Source of the DNA: Martinezella calliandrae
GTDB taxonomy: Bacteria; Pseudomonadota; Alphaproteobacteria; Rhizobiales; Rhizobiaceae
Assembly (NCBI RefSeq): GCF_030272695.1
Contig: NZ_JARFYN010000012.1
Location: 1-64,000 of the forward strand
Direction of reading: 5' to 3'
DNA length: 64,000 nucleotides
The first letter of the stretch is position 1, and each line of letters opens with the position of its first letter. Made by a program: the position numbers and the translations under genes. The notes beneath the pieces were generated by a model. That model was not told the origin of the DNA, searched no databases, and saw only the letters and a list, made by a program, of their open reading frames with translations. Positions 1 through 10,137 of this stretch are shown here, piece after piece.

Positions 1-204
1 CGCAAGGCCGAATATCTCCATTCGACGCAAACGAAAACGATCCGGATGGTCCGACGAATTCGCAAGAACTGTCATCGCTCAAATGCGATAGCCCTGGCCT
101 CCACCGCACTTCCCCTTGCGCCTCGCGATAATCTCGCTAAAAGTGCCGCGATACAGGGTTGGCGGGCCTCTCCGCAGGCTCGCATCGAAACGGACCTCAT
201 CACC

Positions 205-1428
<1,224 letters not shown>

Positions 1429-1450
1429 TCATAATTTCGATGACAAACGC

Positions 1451-1478
1451 CCCGCCTCCGGTCGGCGGAGGCGGGTTG
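1451..1478 (+). terminator. Possible terminator hairpin after argG
   Basis: A perfect 10-bp GC-rich stem (1451-1460 with 1466-1475) closes on a 5-base loop just after the argG stop. Only two T residues follow, so it may stop transcription weakly or protect the 3' end. It lies between two convergent genes. Confidence 0.5.
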
Positions 1479-1497
1479 GATCGGAAGGTGCCTGGTC

Positions 1498-1980
1498 TTA
1501 CTCCACGGCCCTCAATTCGCGTTCCATCTCTGCCGGTTGCTCCGCGTTCTGCAAATTGCTGCGGAAAGTGCGAAGCGCATGCTGAAGGTCATCCTGCAGG
1601 CAATGATCGAAGCCTTGCATTGCGTCCTTCTCCACCGCATAAATCTCGCAACCGATCTGCTTCAGCTTGGCGCCGGCCGCCTCCGACAATACGATGCGCT
1701 TGGCCCGACGGTCGAGCGGATCGGGCTGGCGCTCGATCAGACCGCGCGCCTGCAATTTGTCGAGAAAGGCGCTGACCGTCATCGGCTCTAGCCCCATGCG
1801 AACGGCTATATCAAGCTGACGGCTGCCGTTGACGGCGGCGACCTGGATCAGCGTGCGCGCTTCACCTGCGGTCAGGCCAAGTCCTGCAGCCATAATGCGC
1901 CGTTCAAATGCTGCTCGCATTAGCCGGGCGCAATCCGCCACAAGAAAGGCAAGTGAATCCGTATCTATCCTGCTGCTCAT
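1498..1980 (-). CDS. MarR-family transcriptional regulator
   Basis: A 160-residue winged-helix regulator. The central segment (GLTAGEARTLIQVAAVNG, then MGLEPMTVSAFLDKLQARGLI and a wing with DRRAKRI) is the MarR DNA-binding fold, and helices at both ends would form the dimer interface. The frame opens at 2037, but the ATG at 1980 has AGGGAA about 7 bases upstream and gives the usual MarR length, so it is preferred. The gene is divergent from a LysE-type exporter starting at 2140, the common arrangement in which a MarR protein controls an efflux gene. The ligand is unknown. Confidence 0.85.
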   Translation of the reverse strand: MSSRIDTDSLAFLVADCARLMRAAFERRIMAAGLGLTAGEARTLIQVAAVNGSRQLDIAVRMGLEPMTVSAFLDKLQARGLIERQPDPLDRRAKRIVLSEAAGAKLKQIGCEIYAVEKDAMQGFDHCLQDDLQHALRTFRSNLQNAEQPAEMERELRAVE

Positions 1981-2018
1981 CAGCGCTTCCCTACCTACGC
2001 TTGTTTTTATGCCCCGAT

Positions 2019-2050
2019 AAATCTTTATTGATTTCACCCCTCGAATACAA
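2019..2050 (-). promoter_or_regulatory. Candidate promoter of the marR-like gene with overlapping inverted repeat
   Basis: On the minus strand TTGTAT (2050-2045) and TAAAGA (2027-2022) are 17 bases apart and resemble -35 and -10 boxes. The -10 lies inside an inverted repeat, AAATC-N6-GATTT, at 2019-2034. This layout would suit autorepression. Inferred by eye. Confidence 0.35.
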
Positions 2051-2075
2051 TGGGTTCTTCATTCCTCAAGCAACT

Positions 2076-2097
2076 TGTTTAGCTTGACCGGATTTGG
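2076..2097. promoter_or_regulatory. Candidate MarR operator upstream of lysE
   Basis: An inverted repeat TCAAGC-N10-GCTTGA lies 43 bases before the LysE start, between the two divergent genes. Size and spacing suit a MarR dimer. No binding data; inferred from symmetry and position. Confidence 0.35.
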
Positions 2098-2139
2098 CGC
2101 CTTGTTAATCTGCCGCCATCACCATCGGGAACTTCCAAT

Positions 2140-2781
2140 ATGACGCAATCACTTATCGTCGGTGCCTTCCTGGCGGCGCTGTTCTATGTGCTTATTCCCG
2201 GGCCGGCTTTCCTGGCATTGCTCGGCATTGGCGCGGGGCAGGGGCGCAAGGCCGGCGCTTTCTTCATGAGCGGCCATCTCGTTGGAGACCTCGTCTGGTC
2301 GTCGCTCGCTCTGGTTGCAATTGTGGGGGCAAAAACTATCGGCACCTTTGTTTTCGATCTGCTGGGATTGCTTTGTGGATTCTATCTCGCCTGGATCGGC
2401 TGGAATGCCGTTACCGCCAAGCCGAAAGGCGACGGCAGGGCGTTGCTCAATGTCGACCGCCCGTTCCGCCGCGGCCTGATTTTCGGCGTTACCAATCCCA
2501 AAGGATATCCCGTGGCCTTGGCAACCTTTACCGCGCTGGTGGCGGGTTCGTCCGGCGCATTGACGTTCAACGCGCTGCCGCTACTGCTCACTGTTTCCTT
2601 CACCGGCTTCATCACCGCCGACATCATCCTGATCGGCATTATCGGAGCGGGCACGGTCCGGCGTTTCTATCGTGCTCACGAGCGGCTGATCGTGCGCTGC
2701 TCCGGGGTGCTTTTCATGGGCTTTGCGGCTCAGGCGCTGTGGCACGCGACACCCGGTTTGCTCGGCTGGCGTAAAGCCTGA
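2140..2781 (+). CDS. LysE/RhtB-family amino-acid exporter
   Basis: A 213-residue inner-membrane protein, very hydrophobic, with about six predicted membrane segments. It has the LysE-family N-terminal pattern of a first helix followed by LIPGPAFLALLGIGAGQGRK. The family exports amino acids or related small molecules by proton exchange; the substrate here cannot be read from sequence. The ATG at 2140 is the natural start. The gene is divergent from the MarR regulator at 1498-1980, which probably controls it. A second, distinct LysE-family gene lies at 40990. Confidence 0.85.
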   Translation: MTQSLIVGAFLAALFYVLIPGPAFLALLGIGAGQGRKAGAFFMSGHLVGDLVWSSLALVAIVGAKTIGTFVFDLLGLLCGFYLAWIGWNAVTAKPKGDGRALLNVDRPFRRGLIFGVTNPKGYPVALATFTALVAGSSGALTFNALPLLLTVSFTGFITADIILIGIIGAGTVRRFYRAHERLIVRCSGVLFMGFAAQALWHATPGLLGWRKA

Positions 2782-2879
2782 CCAACCCTCATTATTTGTT
2801 CCACCCCCGCCATACCAATTTGGCGGATGGGGCCTTATATCGGTGCTTCGATCAGATGCCTGCCGAAAGGACCTCTCGC

Positions 2880-4943
2880 ATGTCTTCCCAAACCGCCGTT
2901 AACCCAGCGCTCGTCGAATGGACCGGACACAAGGGCCTGCCGCGTTTCGACGCCGTGAAGGACGCCGATTTTGCGCCTGCCTTCGAAGCAGCTCTTGCGT
3001 CGCACAACGCGGAGATCGATGCGATTGCCGACAATGGCAAGGCGCCGACATTTGCAAACACCGTTATCGCGCTCGAAATTGCCGGTGACGAGCTGTCGCG
3101 CGTGTCCTCTCTATTCTGGAACCGGGCAGGGGCGCATACCAATGAGGTGATCCAGGCCCTGGAGCGTGAGATCGCACCAAAGCTGTCGCGACATTATTCG
3201 AAGATCGGCATGAATGCCGCGCTTTTCGCCCGTATCGACGCTCTGTGGGAAGCGCGCGAAGACCTCGACTTGACGGTGGAAGAGACCCGCGTGCTGGAAC
3301 GGCATTGGAAGGGTTTCGTGAAATCAGGCGCCAAGCTGCCGAAGGCGGCACAGGAGCGGCTTGCCGAGATCAACGAGAAGCTGGCGGGCCTCGGCGCGCA
3401 GTTCGGGCAGAATGTGCTCGCCGACGAAAAGGACTGGGCACTGATCCTCTCCGAAGAGGCTGATCTTGCCGGTCTTCCCGATTTTCTGAGGGATGCGATG
3501 GCGGCAGCAGCGCGCGAGCGCGGCGAAGAGGGCAAATATGCCGTCACGCTTTCGCGTTCGATCATCGAGCCCTTCCTGACATCGTCGGAGCGTCGTGATC
3601 TGCGCGAACAGGCCTTCAAGGCTTGGGTCGCTCGCGGCGCAAACGGCAGCGGGACCGACAATCGCAACATCATCAAGGAAACCCTGGCGCTGAGGGCCGA
3701 GAAGGCCAAGCTGCTGGGCTATGGCAATTATGCCGAACTGAAGCTCGACAATACCATGGCCAAGACGCCGGAGGCGGTAAACGAGCTCCTGAAAACCGTT
3801 TGGGTAAAGGCGGCGGAACGAGCGCGCGAGGAAGAGGGCGACATCGCCGCACTGATCGCAGAGGAGGGCCGCAATCATGAGGTCATGCCCTGGGATTGGC
3901 GGCACTATGCCGAGAAAATCAGAACGCGGAAATTCGATTTTTCGGAAACGGAACTGAAACCCTATCTGCAGCTCGAAAAGATCATCGCCGCCTGCTTCGA
4001 TGTCGCCGGCCGTCTTTTCGGCATCCGCGCTGTCGAGCAGAAGGGTGTTCCCGCCTATCACCCAGATGTCCGGGTCTTCGAGATCCGCGACCGCTCCGAC
4101 AAGCTGGTGGCGCTGTTCCTCGGTGATTATTTCGCGCGCAGCTCGAAGCGCTCCGGCGCCTGGATGAGCTCGTTTCAGTCGCAGCATAAATTGCAGCTGA
4201 AGAACGGTCACATCGGCGAACTGCCGATTATCTATAACGTCTGCAATTTTGCTAAGCCCGCCGAGGGCAAGCCGGCGCTGCTGTCGATAGACGACGCCCG
4301 CACGTTGTTCCACGAATTCGGCCATGCGCTGCACGGCATGCTCTCAAATGTCACCTACCCCTCGGTTTCGGGCACCGGTGTTTCCCGCGATTTCGTCGAG
4401 CTGCCGTCGCAGCTTTATGAACACTGGCTGACGGTGCCGGCGATCCTCAAGGAATATGCCGTCCATTACGAGACCGGTGTGCCGATGCCGCAGGCGCTGC
4501 TCGACAAGGTTCTCGCCGCCCGTACCTTCAATGCCGGTTTCAACACCGTGGAATTCACGTCGTCGGCGCTCGTCGACATGGCGTTCCACACCCGCGGCGC
4601 GGTCGAGGACCCGATGGCGGTGCAGGCCGAGGTGTTGTCGGAGCTCGGCATGCCGAAATCGATCGTCATGCGCCACGCCACGCCGCATTTCCAGCATGTC
4701 TTCGCCGGCGATGGTTATTCGGCCGGCTATTATTCGTACATGTGGTCGGAAGTGCTGGATGCCGATGCCTTCGCCGCTTTCGAAGAGACCGGCGATGCTT
4801 TCGATCCGGATATGGCCGAGAAATTGAAGGCCAATATTTATTCCGTCGGCGGCTCGATCGACCCGGAAGATGCCTACAAGGCCTTCCGCGGCAAACTGCC
4901 GAGCCCGGATGCGATGCTCCGCAAGAAGGGCCTGGCGGCTTGA
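2880..4943 (+). CDS. M3-family metallopeptidase (oligopeptidase A / Dcp type)
   Basis: A cytoplasmic zinc oligopeptidase of about 687 residues that degrades short peptides. The zinc motif HEFGH begins at residue 478 within LFHEFGHALHGML, and the distal region GDGYSAGYYSYMWSEVLDADAF is typical of the M3 C-terminus. Length agrees with oligopeptidase A and dipeptidyl carboxypeptidase. The frame is open from 2796, but the ATG at 2880 has GAAAGGA about 8 bases upstream and begins the conserved region. Whether it acts as endopeptidase (PrlC) or carboxydipeptidase (Dcp) is not decided here. It follows the LysE gene by 98 bases and is probably transcribed alone. Confidence 0.92.
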   Translation: MSSQTAVNPALVEWTGHKGLPRFDAVKDADFAPAFEAALASHNAEIDAIADNGKAPTFANTVIALEIAGDELSRVSSLFWNRAGAHTNEVIQALEREIAPKLSRHYSKIGMNAALFARIDALWEAREDLDLTVEETRVLERHWKGFVKSGAKLPKAAQERLAEINEKLAGLGAQFGQNVLADEKDWALILSEEADLAGLPDFLRDAMAAAARERGEEGKYAVTLSRSIIEPFLTSSERRDLREQAFKAWVARGANGSGTDNRNIIKETLALRAEKAKLLGYGNYAELKLDNTMAKTPEAVNELLKTVWVKAAERAREEEGDIAALIAEEGRNHEVMPWDWRHYAEKIRTRKFDFSETELKPYLQLEKIIAACFDVAGRLFGIRAVEQKGVPAYHPDVRVFEIRDRSDKLVALFLGDYFARSSKRSGAWMSSFQSQHKLQLKNGHIGELPIIYNVCNFAKPAEGKPALLSIDDARTLFHEFGHALHGMLSNVTYPSVSGTGVSRDFVELPSQLYEHWLTVPAILKEYAVHYETGVPMPQALLDKVLAARTFNAGFNTVEFTSSALVDMAFHTRGAVEDPMAVQAEVLSELGMPKSIVMRHATPHFQHVFAGDGYSAGYYSYMWSEVLDADAFAAFEETGDAFDPDMAEKLKANIYSVGGSIDPEDAYKAFRGKLPSPDAMLRKKGLAA

Positions 4944-5040
4944 TCTTTGCCTTCGGCATGCAAAAGTCGGTTGCGAAAGGTCAACTTTTGCGACCGATTT
5001 GTGTGGCCACGTTTGGTTTGGTTTGATTTTGCCTGGTCAA

Positions 5041-5505
5041 TCAGGATTTGCGCGAAAGCAGAGCCAACAGCTCGGCCAGTTGATCGGCCTGGGCGTCGTC
5101 TAGCTTGTCGCCTAGGTGGCGTTGAAGCGCCGAAGCATAGACAGTCCACATGCGGTCCCGCATGGTACTGCCCGCCTCGGTGATAACGACCCAGCGGCCT
5201 CGGCCGTCCTCGGAAAATACCTCGCGGTGAACAAAGCCAGCCTTTTCCATCCGGTCGAGAAGGCGAGACAGGTTGTGTTGTGCCAGGAGCGTGCGCTCCT
5301 CAATCTCATAGGGTCGCAACCTGCCCCCCGCGGCCCGCGCCAGCTCCAGCAGCACGTCATACCAGCTGAGTGGCGGCAGGCCGGCCGACTTGAAGTCTTG
5401 CTCGATCGCGGCAAGCACGATCTGCTGAGTGCGCATAAGACGTACCCACGCTCGTGTGATGGCGGGCGAGGGTGGCGTGGTTTTTACATCTGAGCAATCG
5501 GGCAT
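5041..5505 (-). CDS. MarR-family regulator of the DoxX/GST cassette
   Basis: A winged-helix regulator of about 154 residues. The core runs from LPPLSWYDVLLELARAAGG through LLAQHNLSRLLDRMEKAGFV to the wing EDGRGRWVVIT. The frame is open to 5589, but that longer start would overlap the divergent DoxX start (5588), and its first 28 codons are made of operator palindromes, giving the odd repeated peptide DVIAS. The ATG at 5503-5505 is therefore preferred. It has no ribosome binding site. TTGCCA and TGTAAT lie 16 bases apart immediately upstream, so the mRNA may be leaderless. Likely represses itself and the divergent doxX-GST pair. Confidence 0.8.
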   Translation of the reverse strand: MPDCSDVKTTPPSPAITRAWVRLMRTQQIVLAAIEQDFKSAGLPPLSWYDVLLELARAAGGRLRPYEIEERTLLAQHNLSRLLDRMEKAGFVHREVFSEDGRGRWVVITEAGSTMRDRMWTVYASALQRHLGDKLDDAQADQLAELLALLSRKS

Positions 5506-5522
5506 GGATGCAATTACATCTA
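5506..5522. promoter_or_regulatory. MarR operator, copy 1
   Basis: The core GATGCAATTACATCTA is repeated exactly about 44 bases away (copy 2). The half-sites GATG and CATC are symmetric around CAATTA. The site abuts the chosen MarR start and covers the place where its -10 box would lie, as expected for autorepression. Confidence 0.65.
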
Positions 5523-5524
5523 CA

Positions 5525-5553
5525 TTGACCGGACTGGCAAGTCCGGATATAGA
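5525..5553 (+). promoter_or_regulatory. Promoter of doxX-GST
   Basis: TTGACC (5525-5530) and TATAGA (5548-5553) are separated by 17 bases, a good housekeeping-type promoter reading toward doxX. The expected start of transcription falls near 5560, inside operator copy 2. A third palindrome (7-bp arms CCGGACT/AGTCCGG, 5529-5546) fills the spacer exactly. Confidence 0.6.
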
Positions 5554-5570
5554 TGCAATTACATCTATAT
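5547..5570. promoter_or_regulatory. MarR operator, copy 2
   Basis: A 24-bp near-perfect palindrome: 9-base arms ATATAGATG and CATCTATAT around CAATTA, with only one mismatched pair. It overlaps the -10 box and start point of the doxX promoter, so binding would block transcription. Confidence 0.7.
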
Positions 5571-5587
5571 CGATCGGAGTCTCTTTC

Positions 5588-5998
5588 ATGCCCCAAGATC
5601 GCTCAACTCGCTACGCCGTGACTCTGCTGCGCATCAGCCTCGGGGTGATGTATCTCGCCCACAGTGTCGTGCTCAAATTTCTTACTTTCGGCCTTGCCGG
5701 AACGGTTACCTATTTCCAATCTATCGGACTGCCCGAATGGCTGGCCCACGTCACCATTGCTGCCGAAGTCGTGGGCGGTACGATGCTGGTTCTCGGCATC
5801 TATGCGCGCTGGGTGGCCCTCGCGCTGATCCCGGCGCTGCTCGGTGCAATCATCTGGGTGCACGGCGCCAATGGATGGGTGTTCACGGCGCCGGGCGGCG
5901 GTTGGGAATATCCGCTCTATCTGATGGTCCTTTCCCTCGCCCAATTTCTGCTCGGCGACGGCGCCTATGCGCTGCGTCCGTCCCGCGCCATCAGCTGA
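5588..5998 (+). CDS. DoxX-family membrane protein
   Basis: A 136-residue inner-membrane protein with about four membrane segments, the DoxX layout. The start of helix 1 (RISLGVMYLAHSV) and the pair of central helices (HVTIAAEVVGGTMLVLG, LALIPALLGAIIW) are visible. DoxX proteins are linked in several bacteria to thiol or oxidative stress and to respiratory chains, but the activity of this branch is not established. The ATG at 5588 is used because promoter and operator sequence fill the frame upstream. It is followed 23 bases later by a glutathione transferase, probably on one mRNA controlled by the divergent MarR protein. Confidence 0.85.
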   Translation: MPQDRSTRYAVTLLRISLGVMYLAHSVVLKFLTFGLAGTVTYFQSIGLPEWLAHVTIAAEVVGGTMLVLGIYARWVALALIPALLGAIIWVHGANGWVFTAPGGGWEYPLYLMVLSLAQFLLGDGAYALRPSRAIS

Positions 5999-6021
5999 AT
6001 CCGACAATAGGAGATTTGATC

Positions 6022-6705
6022 ATGCCCCACGCAAAGCTGATCCTCGTCAGCCACCACCTCTGCCCCTACGTTCAGCGGGCCGCCATCACGCTTGCTGAAA
6101 AGTCTGTGCCATTCGAACTCCGTTACGTCGATCTGTCGGCGAAACCCGACTGGTTTCTCGCCATTTCTCCGCTCGGCAAGGTACCTCTGCTGATCGTATG
6201 GCAGGACGACGGAGCAGAAACGGTTTTGTTCGAGAGCGCAGTGATCTGCGAATATCTTGAGGAAACCCAATCTGGTGCTCCGCTCCATCCGGCCGATCCG
6301 CTGGCGCGTGCCCGGCATCGCGGCTGGATCGAGTTCGGCTCCTCCATCCTTTCGGATTTGTGGGGCTTTGAGACCGCCAAAGAGGAGGGGATCTATCAGG
6401 CCAAGCGCAATGCGCTGATCGACAAGTTCGGTCGTGTTGAAGACGAATTGAATGATGGTCCGTTTTTCGCCGGTGGGGCGTTCAGCCTCGTCGATGCGGT
6501 CTTCGCACCGATTTTCCGGTACTTTGACGTGTTCGATACCATCACATCGACCGGCGTATTTGATGCGTTGCCGCGTCTCGTGGCATGGCGCGCGGAATTG
6601 GCTTTGCGGCAAAGTGTGCGGGATGCGGTGACGGGTGACTATCCCGATCGCCTCAAGGTCTTTTTGAGGGATCATGATGCATGGCTGCTGAAACGCGCCG
6701 CCTAA
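6022..6705 (+). CDS. Glutathione S-transferase family protein
   Basis: A 227-residue cytosolic protein with an N-terminal thioredoxin-like domain (about residues 1-80) and an all-helical C-terminal domain. The N-terminal motif SHHLCPYVQR places a cysteine at residue 14 followed by Pro-Tyr, as in omega-like or glutaredoxin-like transferases that use cysteine rather than serine or tyrosine. KVPLL and ESAVICEYLEE mark the glutathione site. TAGGAGA lies about 9 bases before the ATG at 6022. With DoxX and a MarR repressor upstream, a role in detoxifying electrophiles or reducing mixed disulfides is inferred. Confidence 0.88.
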   Translation: MPHAKLILVSHHLCPYVQRAAITLAEKSVPFELRYVDLSAKPDWFLAISPLGKVPLLIVWQDDGAETVLFESAVICEYLEETQSGAPLHPADPLARARHRGWIEFGSSILSDLWGFETAKEEGIYQAKRNALIDKFGRVEDELNDGPFFAGGAFSLVDAVFAPIFRYFDVFDTITSTGVFDALPRLVAWRAELALRQSVRDAVTGDYPDRLKVFLRDHDAWLLKRAA

Positions 6706-6944
6706 CGGATTTGCGGGAATCCCGGCTAAGGCGGCCGCCTTCATCTGATATTGGCAACATCGCCGAACGGTGGCTTTTGGTATCGGTTGGCGCGAGGTTG
6801 GCATATTCGTGACACGCGAAGGCAAGCTTACCGCTGCTTTCGCGCCTCCCCCCTTTCGCAAACGCGAAAAAAAGGCTATGAGCGCGCCAAATGAAATTGG
6901 CCTGTTCACTTTACACAGCGCCTCAGCCTCAGAGATACAAGATT

Positions 6945-8762
6945 ATGGCACTCCGCAACATCGCGATTATCGCGCACGTTGACCATGGGAAAACCACCCT
7001 CGTTGACGAGCTTCTGAAGCAGTCCGGCTCCTTCCGCGAAAACCAGCGCGTTGCCGAACGCGTGATGGATTCCAACGACCTGGAAAAGGAACGCGGCATC
7101 ACCATTCTCGCCAAGGCGACCTCAGTCGTCTGGAAGGATACCCGCATCAACATCGTCGACACCCCCGGCCACGCCGACTTCGGTGGCGAAGTCGAGCGCA
7201 TCCTGTCGATGGTGGACGGCGCGATCGTTCTCGTCGACGCTGCCGAAGGCCCAATGCCGCAGACCAAGTTCGTCGTAGGCAAGGCGCTGAAGGTCGGCCT
7301 TCGCCCGATCGTCGCGATCAACAAGATCGACCGTCCGGACGCTCGCGCCGACGAAGTCATCAACGAAGTCTTTGATCTCTTCGCGAACCTCGACGCCACC
7401 GACGAGCAGCTCGATTTCCCGATCCTCTACGGTTCAGGCCGTAACGGCTGGATGAACTATTCGCCGGAAGGTCCGAAGGATGAAGGCCTGGCGCCGCTGC
7501 TCGACCTCGTCGTCAAGCACGTTCCGGAGCCGACCGTCGGCGAGGGTCCGTTCCGCATGATCGGCACGATCCTGGAAGCCAACCCCTTCCTCGGCCGCAT
7601 CATCACCGGCCGCATCCATTCGGGCTCGATCAAGCCGAACCAGGCCGTCAAGGTTCTAGGCGCCGACGGCAACACGATCGAAACAGGTCGTATCTCCAAG
7701 ATCCTCGCCTTCCGCGGCATCGAGCGTCAGCCGATCGAAGAAGCACAGGCGGGCGACATCGTCGCTATCGCCGGCCTTTCCAAAGGCACGGTTGCCGACA
7801 CCTTCTGCGACCCGCAGGTCACCGCGCCGTTGATCGCGCAGCCGATCGATCCGCCGACCGTCACCATGTCCTTCATCGTCAATGACAGCCCCTACGCCGG
7901 CACCGAGGGCGACAAGGTCACCTCGCGCGTCATTCGTGATCGCCTGTTCAAGGAAGCCGAAGGCAACGTCGCGCTGAAGATCGAGGAAGCCGAAGAAAAG
8001 GACTCCTTCTACGTCTCCGGCCGCGGCGAATTGCAGCTCGCGGTTCTGATCGAGACCATGCGCCGCGAAGGCTTCGAGCTTGCCGTCTCGCGTCCGCGCG
8101 TCGTCATGCATAAGGACGAGGACGGCCAGTTGCTAGAGCCGATCGAGGAAGTCGTCATCGACGTCGATGAGGAGCATTCGGGCGTCGTCGTGCAGAAAAT
8201 GTCGGAGCGCAAGGCTGAAATGGCCGAGCTGCGTCCTTCGGGCGGCAACCGCGTCCGCCTCGTCTTCTTTGCACCAACCCGCGGCCTGATCGGCTATCAG
8301 TCGGAACTTCTGACGGATACGCGCGGCACGGCCGTCATGAACCGTCTGTTCCATGATTATCAGCCGTACAAGGGCGAAATCGGCGGCCGCGTCAACGGCG
8401 TGCTGCTCGCCAACGAAGCCGGCGAAGCAGTGGCCTACGCCCTGTTTAACCTGGAAGATCGCGGCCCGATGATCATCGACGCCGGCGAGAAGGTCTATGC
8501 CGGGATGATCATCGGCATCCATACCAGAGACAACGACCTCGAAGTCAACGTTCTGAAGGGCAAGAAGCTCACCAACATCCGCGCCGCCGGCAAGGACGAG
8601 GCGGTGAAGCTGACCCCGCCGATCCGCATGACGCTCGACCGCGCGCTCTCATGGATCCAGGACGACGAGCTGGTAGAGGTGACGCCCAAGTCGATCCGCC
8701 TGCGCAAAATGTACCTCGATCCGAACGAGCGTAAGCGTTTCGAGAAGGCTCGCTACGCATAA
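6945..8762 (+). CDS. typA: Ribosome-associated GTPase TypA/BipA
   Basis: A translational GTPase of the EF-G superfamily that binds the 70S ribosome and supports assembly and stress adaptation. The 605-residue protein shows G1 AHVDHGKTT at residues 10-18, G3 [15 protein letters not shown]4 NKID, then beta-barrel, two EF-G-like alpha/beta domains and the BipA C-terminal domain ([23 protein letters not shown]). Length agrees with the family. The frame is open from 6891, but the conserved [15 protein letters not shown] start is at 6945. The gene is monocistronic, with a clear terminator after it. Confidence 0.97.
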   Translation: MALRNIAIIAHVDHGKTTLVDELLKQSGSFRENQRVAERVMDSNDLEKERGITILAKATSVVWKDTRINIVDTPGHADFGGEVERILSMVDGAIVLVDAAEGPMPQTKFVVGKALKVGLRPIVAINKIDRPDARADEVINEVFDLFANLDATDEQLDFPILYGSGRNGWMNYSPEGPKDEGLAPLLDLVVKHVPEPTVGEGPFRMIGTILEANPFLGRIITGRIHSGSIKPNQAVKVLGADGNTIETGRISKILAFRGIERQPIEEAQAGDIVAIAGLSKGTVADTFCDPQVTAPLIAQPIDPPTVTMSFIVNDSPYAGTEGDKVTSRVIRDRLFKEAEGNVALKIEEAEEKDSFYVSGRGELQLAVLIETMRREGFELAVSRPRVVMHKDEDGQLLEPIEEVVIDVDEEHSGVVVQKMSERKAEMAELRPSGGNRVRLVFFAPTRGLIGYQSELLTDTRGTAVMNRLFHDYQPYKGEIGGRVNGVLLANEAGEAVAYALFNLEDRGPMIIDAGEKVYAGMIIGIHTRDNDLEVNVLKGKKLTNIRAAGKDEAVKLTPPIRMTLDRALSWIQDDELVEVTPKSIRLRKMYLDPNERKRFEKARYA

Positions 8763-8794
8763 TAGCGCGACCTGTACCGCTTCGGACGAATTGA

Positions 8795-8823
8795 CCCCGG
8801 CCACTGCGCCGGGGTTTTATTTT
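8795..8823 (+). terminator. Rho-independent terminator of typA
   Basis: CCCCGGC (8795-8801) pairs with GCCGGGG (8808-8814) over a 6-base loop and is followed by TTTTATTTT. Classic intrinsic terminator 32 bases after the stop. Confidence 0.9.
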
Positions 8824-8969
8824 GTGTGTTCGATTTTTGAGCCCTTGTCGCAAAGGTTAAAAATGCGTTAATTTTCAGTAGCCGTCCACGGATAAAGACT
8901 GTGGGCAAGTTGCTGATCCGCATGATTTGTGGATGGTTAATTCTCGCTGGCGGGACCAGAGTAGCCGTT

Positions 8970-9476
8970 ATGAAGACGTTGTCGATCGATGTTCGGCGGG
9001 CTGAACCGCATGATGCCCGGGCCATTTCCGAGGTGCATCGCCTGTCGTGGCAATACACCTACACCGGCATCATTCCGCATCGCGCGCTCAGCCATATGAT
9101 CGAGCGCCGTGGCGAAGCCTGGTGGCGCAAGGCGACCAGTGGCCCGGCGACGCTCCTGGTTCTCGATGTCGCAGGCGAGATCGCCGGCTACGCCACCCTC
9201 GGTCTCAACCGCGCCCGCGCATTGCCACAGGAAGGCGAAATCTACGAGCTCTATCTTCGCCCGGAATATCAGGGCATCGGCCTCGGCCGGCTTCTCTTCG
9301 GCGAGGCGCGCCGGCTCTTGAAATCTCTGGGCTGCAAGGGACTGGTCGTCTGGTGCCTTGAGGAAAACGAGAATGCCGACCGCTTCTATCGCGGTCAGGG
9401 CGGTGCAGATTTCTGCGAGGGTATCGAGACCTTCGACCGTAAACAGCTCAAGAAGATCGGCTTCGTCTGGCCCTGA
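8970..9476 (+). CDS. GNAT-family N-acetyltransferase
   Basis: A 168-residue acetyltransferase. The acetyl-CoA binding region is seen as EIYELYLRPEYQGIGLGRLLF (Q/R-x-x-G-x-G/A type), followed by GLVVWCLEENENADRFYRGQG, the usual end of the fold. The acceptor is unknown; the sequence suggests a small molecule or a protein N-terminus but does not decide. The frame is open from 8901, but the ATG at 8970 begins the conserved SIDVRRAEPHDARAISEVH region. The ribosome binding site is weak. Monocistronic. Confidence 0.85.
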   Translation: MKTLSIDVRRAEPHDARAISEVHRLSWQYTYTGIIPHRALSHMIERRGEAWWRKATSGPATLLVLDVAGEIAGYATLGLNRARALPQEGEIYELYLRPEYQGIGLGRLLFGEARRLLKSLGCKGLVVWCLEENENADRFYRGQGGADFCEGIETFDRKQLKKIGFVWP

Positions 9477-9600
9477 GGCCGCCTGCTGCGACGTTGACCG
9501 CGACGGTCGATTAAAACCCCGCGTCGCGTCAATGCCTTGTTGCGTTGCGTCATGAATCCGATTATCTGGCTGCAGCAACCATCCTTATTAGGGGAGACGC

Positions 9601-10137
9601 ATGCGCATCGACGCGATTTCCATTGGCAAGAACCCGCCCGAAGACGTTAACGTCATCGTTGAAGTTCCGGTCGGCGGCCATCCGATCAAGTATGAAATGG
9701 ACAAGGAGGCCGGCACGCTGGTCGTCGACCGTTTCCTCTACACGCCGATGACCTATCCGGGCAATTACGGCTTCGTCCCGCACACACTCTCCGAAGACGG
9801 CGACCCGATCGACGTCCTCATTGCAAGTACCCGTCCGCTGGTTCCGGGCTGCGTCATCAACGTGCGTCCGATCGGCGTGCTGATGATGGAAGACAATTCC
9901 GGCAAGGACGAAAAGATCATCGCGGTTCCCTCGCCGAAGCTGACGCTGCGCTACGAGAAGGTCAAGGAACACACCGACCTGCCGGAAATTACGCTGAAGC
10001 AGATCGAGCATTTCTTCGAGCACTACAAGGATCTGGAGCCCGGCAAGTGGGTGAAGATCTACGGCTGGAAGGGTTCCAAGGAAGCCGGCGAACTCATTCT
10101 CGAAGCTATCGAGCGCGCCAAAAAGGCGAAGGCCTGA
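9601..10137 (+). CDS. ppa: Inorganic pyrophosphatase (family I)
   Basis: Hydrolyses pyrophosphate to phosphate in the cytoplasm, pulling biosynthetic reactions forward. The 178-residue product has the family I signature [10 protein letters not shown] with the metal-binding aspartates, and [19 protein letters not shown] before it. GGGGAGA lies just upstream of the ATG. Its stop codon touches the end of the convergent yggU-like gene, and its terminator lies inside that gene. Confidence 0.97.
   Translation: MRIDAISIGKNPPEDVNVIVEVPVGGHPIKYEMDKEAGTLVVDRFLYTPMTYPGNYGFVPHTLSEDGDPIDVLIASTRPLVPGCVINVRPIGVLMMEDNSGKDEKIIAVPSPKLTLRYEKVKEHTDLPEITLKQIEHFFEHYKDLEPGKWVKIYGWKGSKEAGELILEAIERAKKAKA

Noticed and set aside
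5503..5589. Longer MarR start at 5589 giving 182 residues
   Set aside because: Would overlap the divergent doxX start and translate two operator palindromes into a repeated peptide. MarR proteins usually have about 150 residues.
6728..6741. 14-bp palindrome AAGGCGGCCGCCTT after the GST gene
   Set aside because: Symmetric but no T-run or second copy; probably chance in GC-rich DNA or a weak terminator.
8878..8969. DnaA-box-like TGTGGAT sequences before the GNAT gene
   Set aside because: Matches are partial, few and not clustered with dnaA, parAB or an AT-rich unwinding region, so an origin is not supported.
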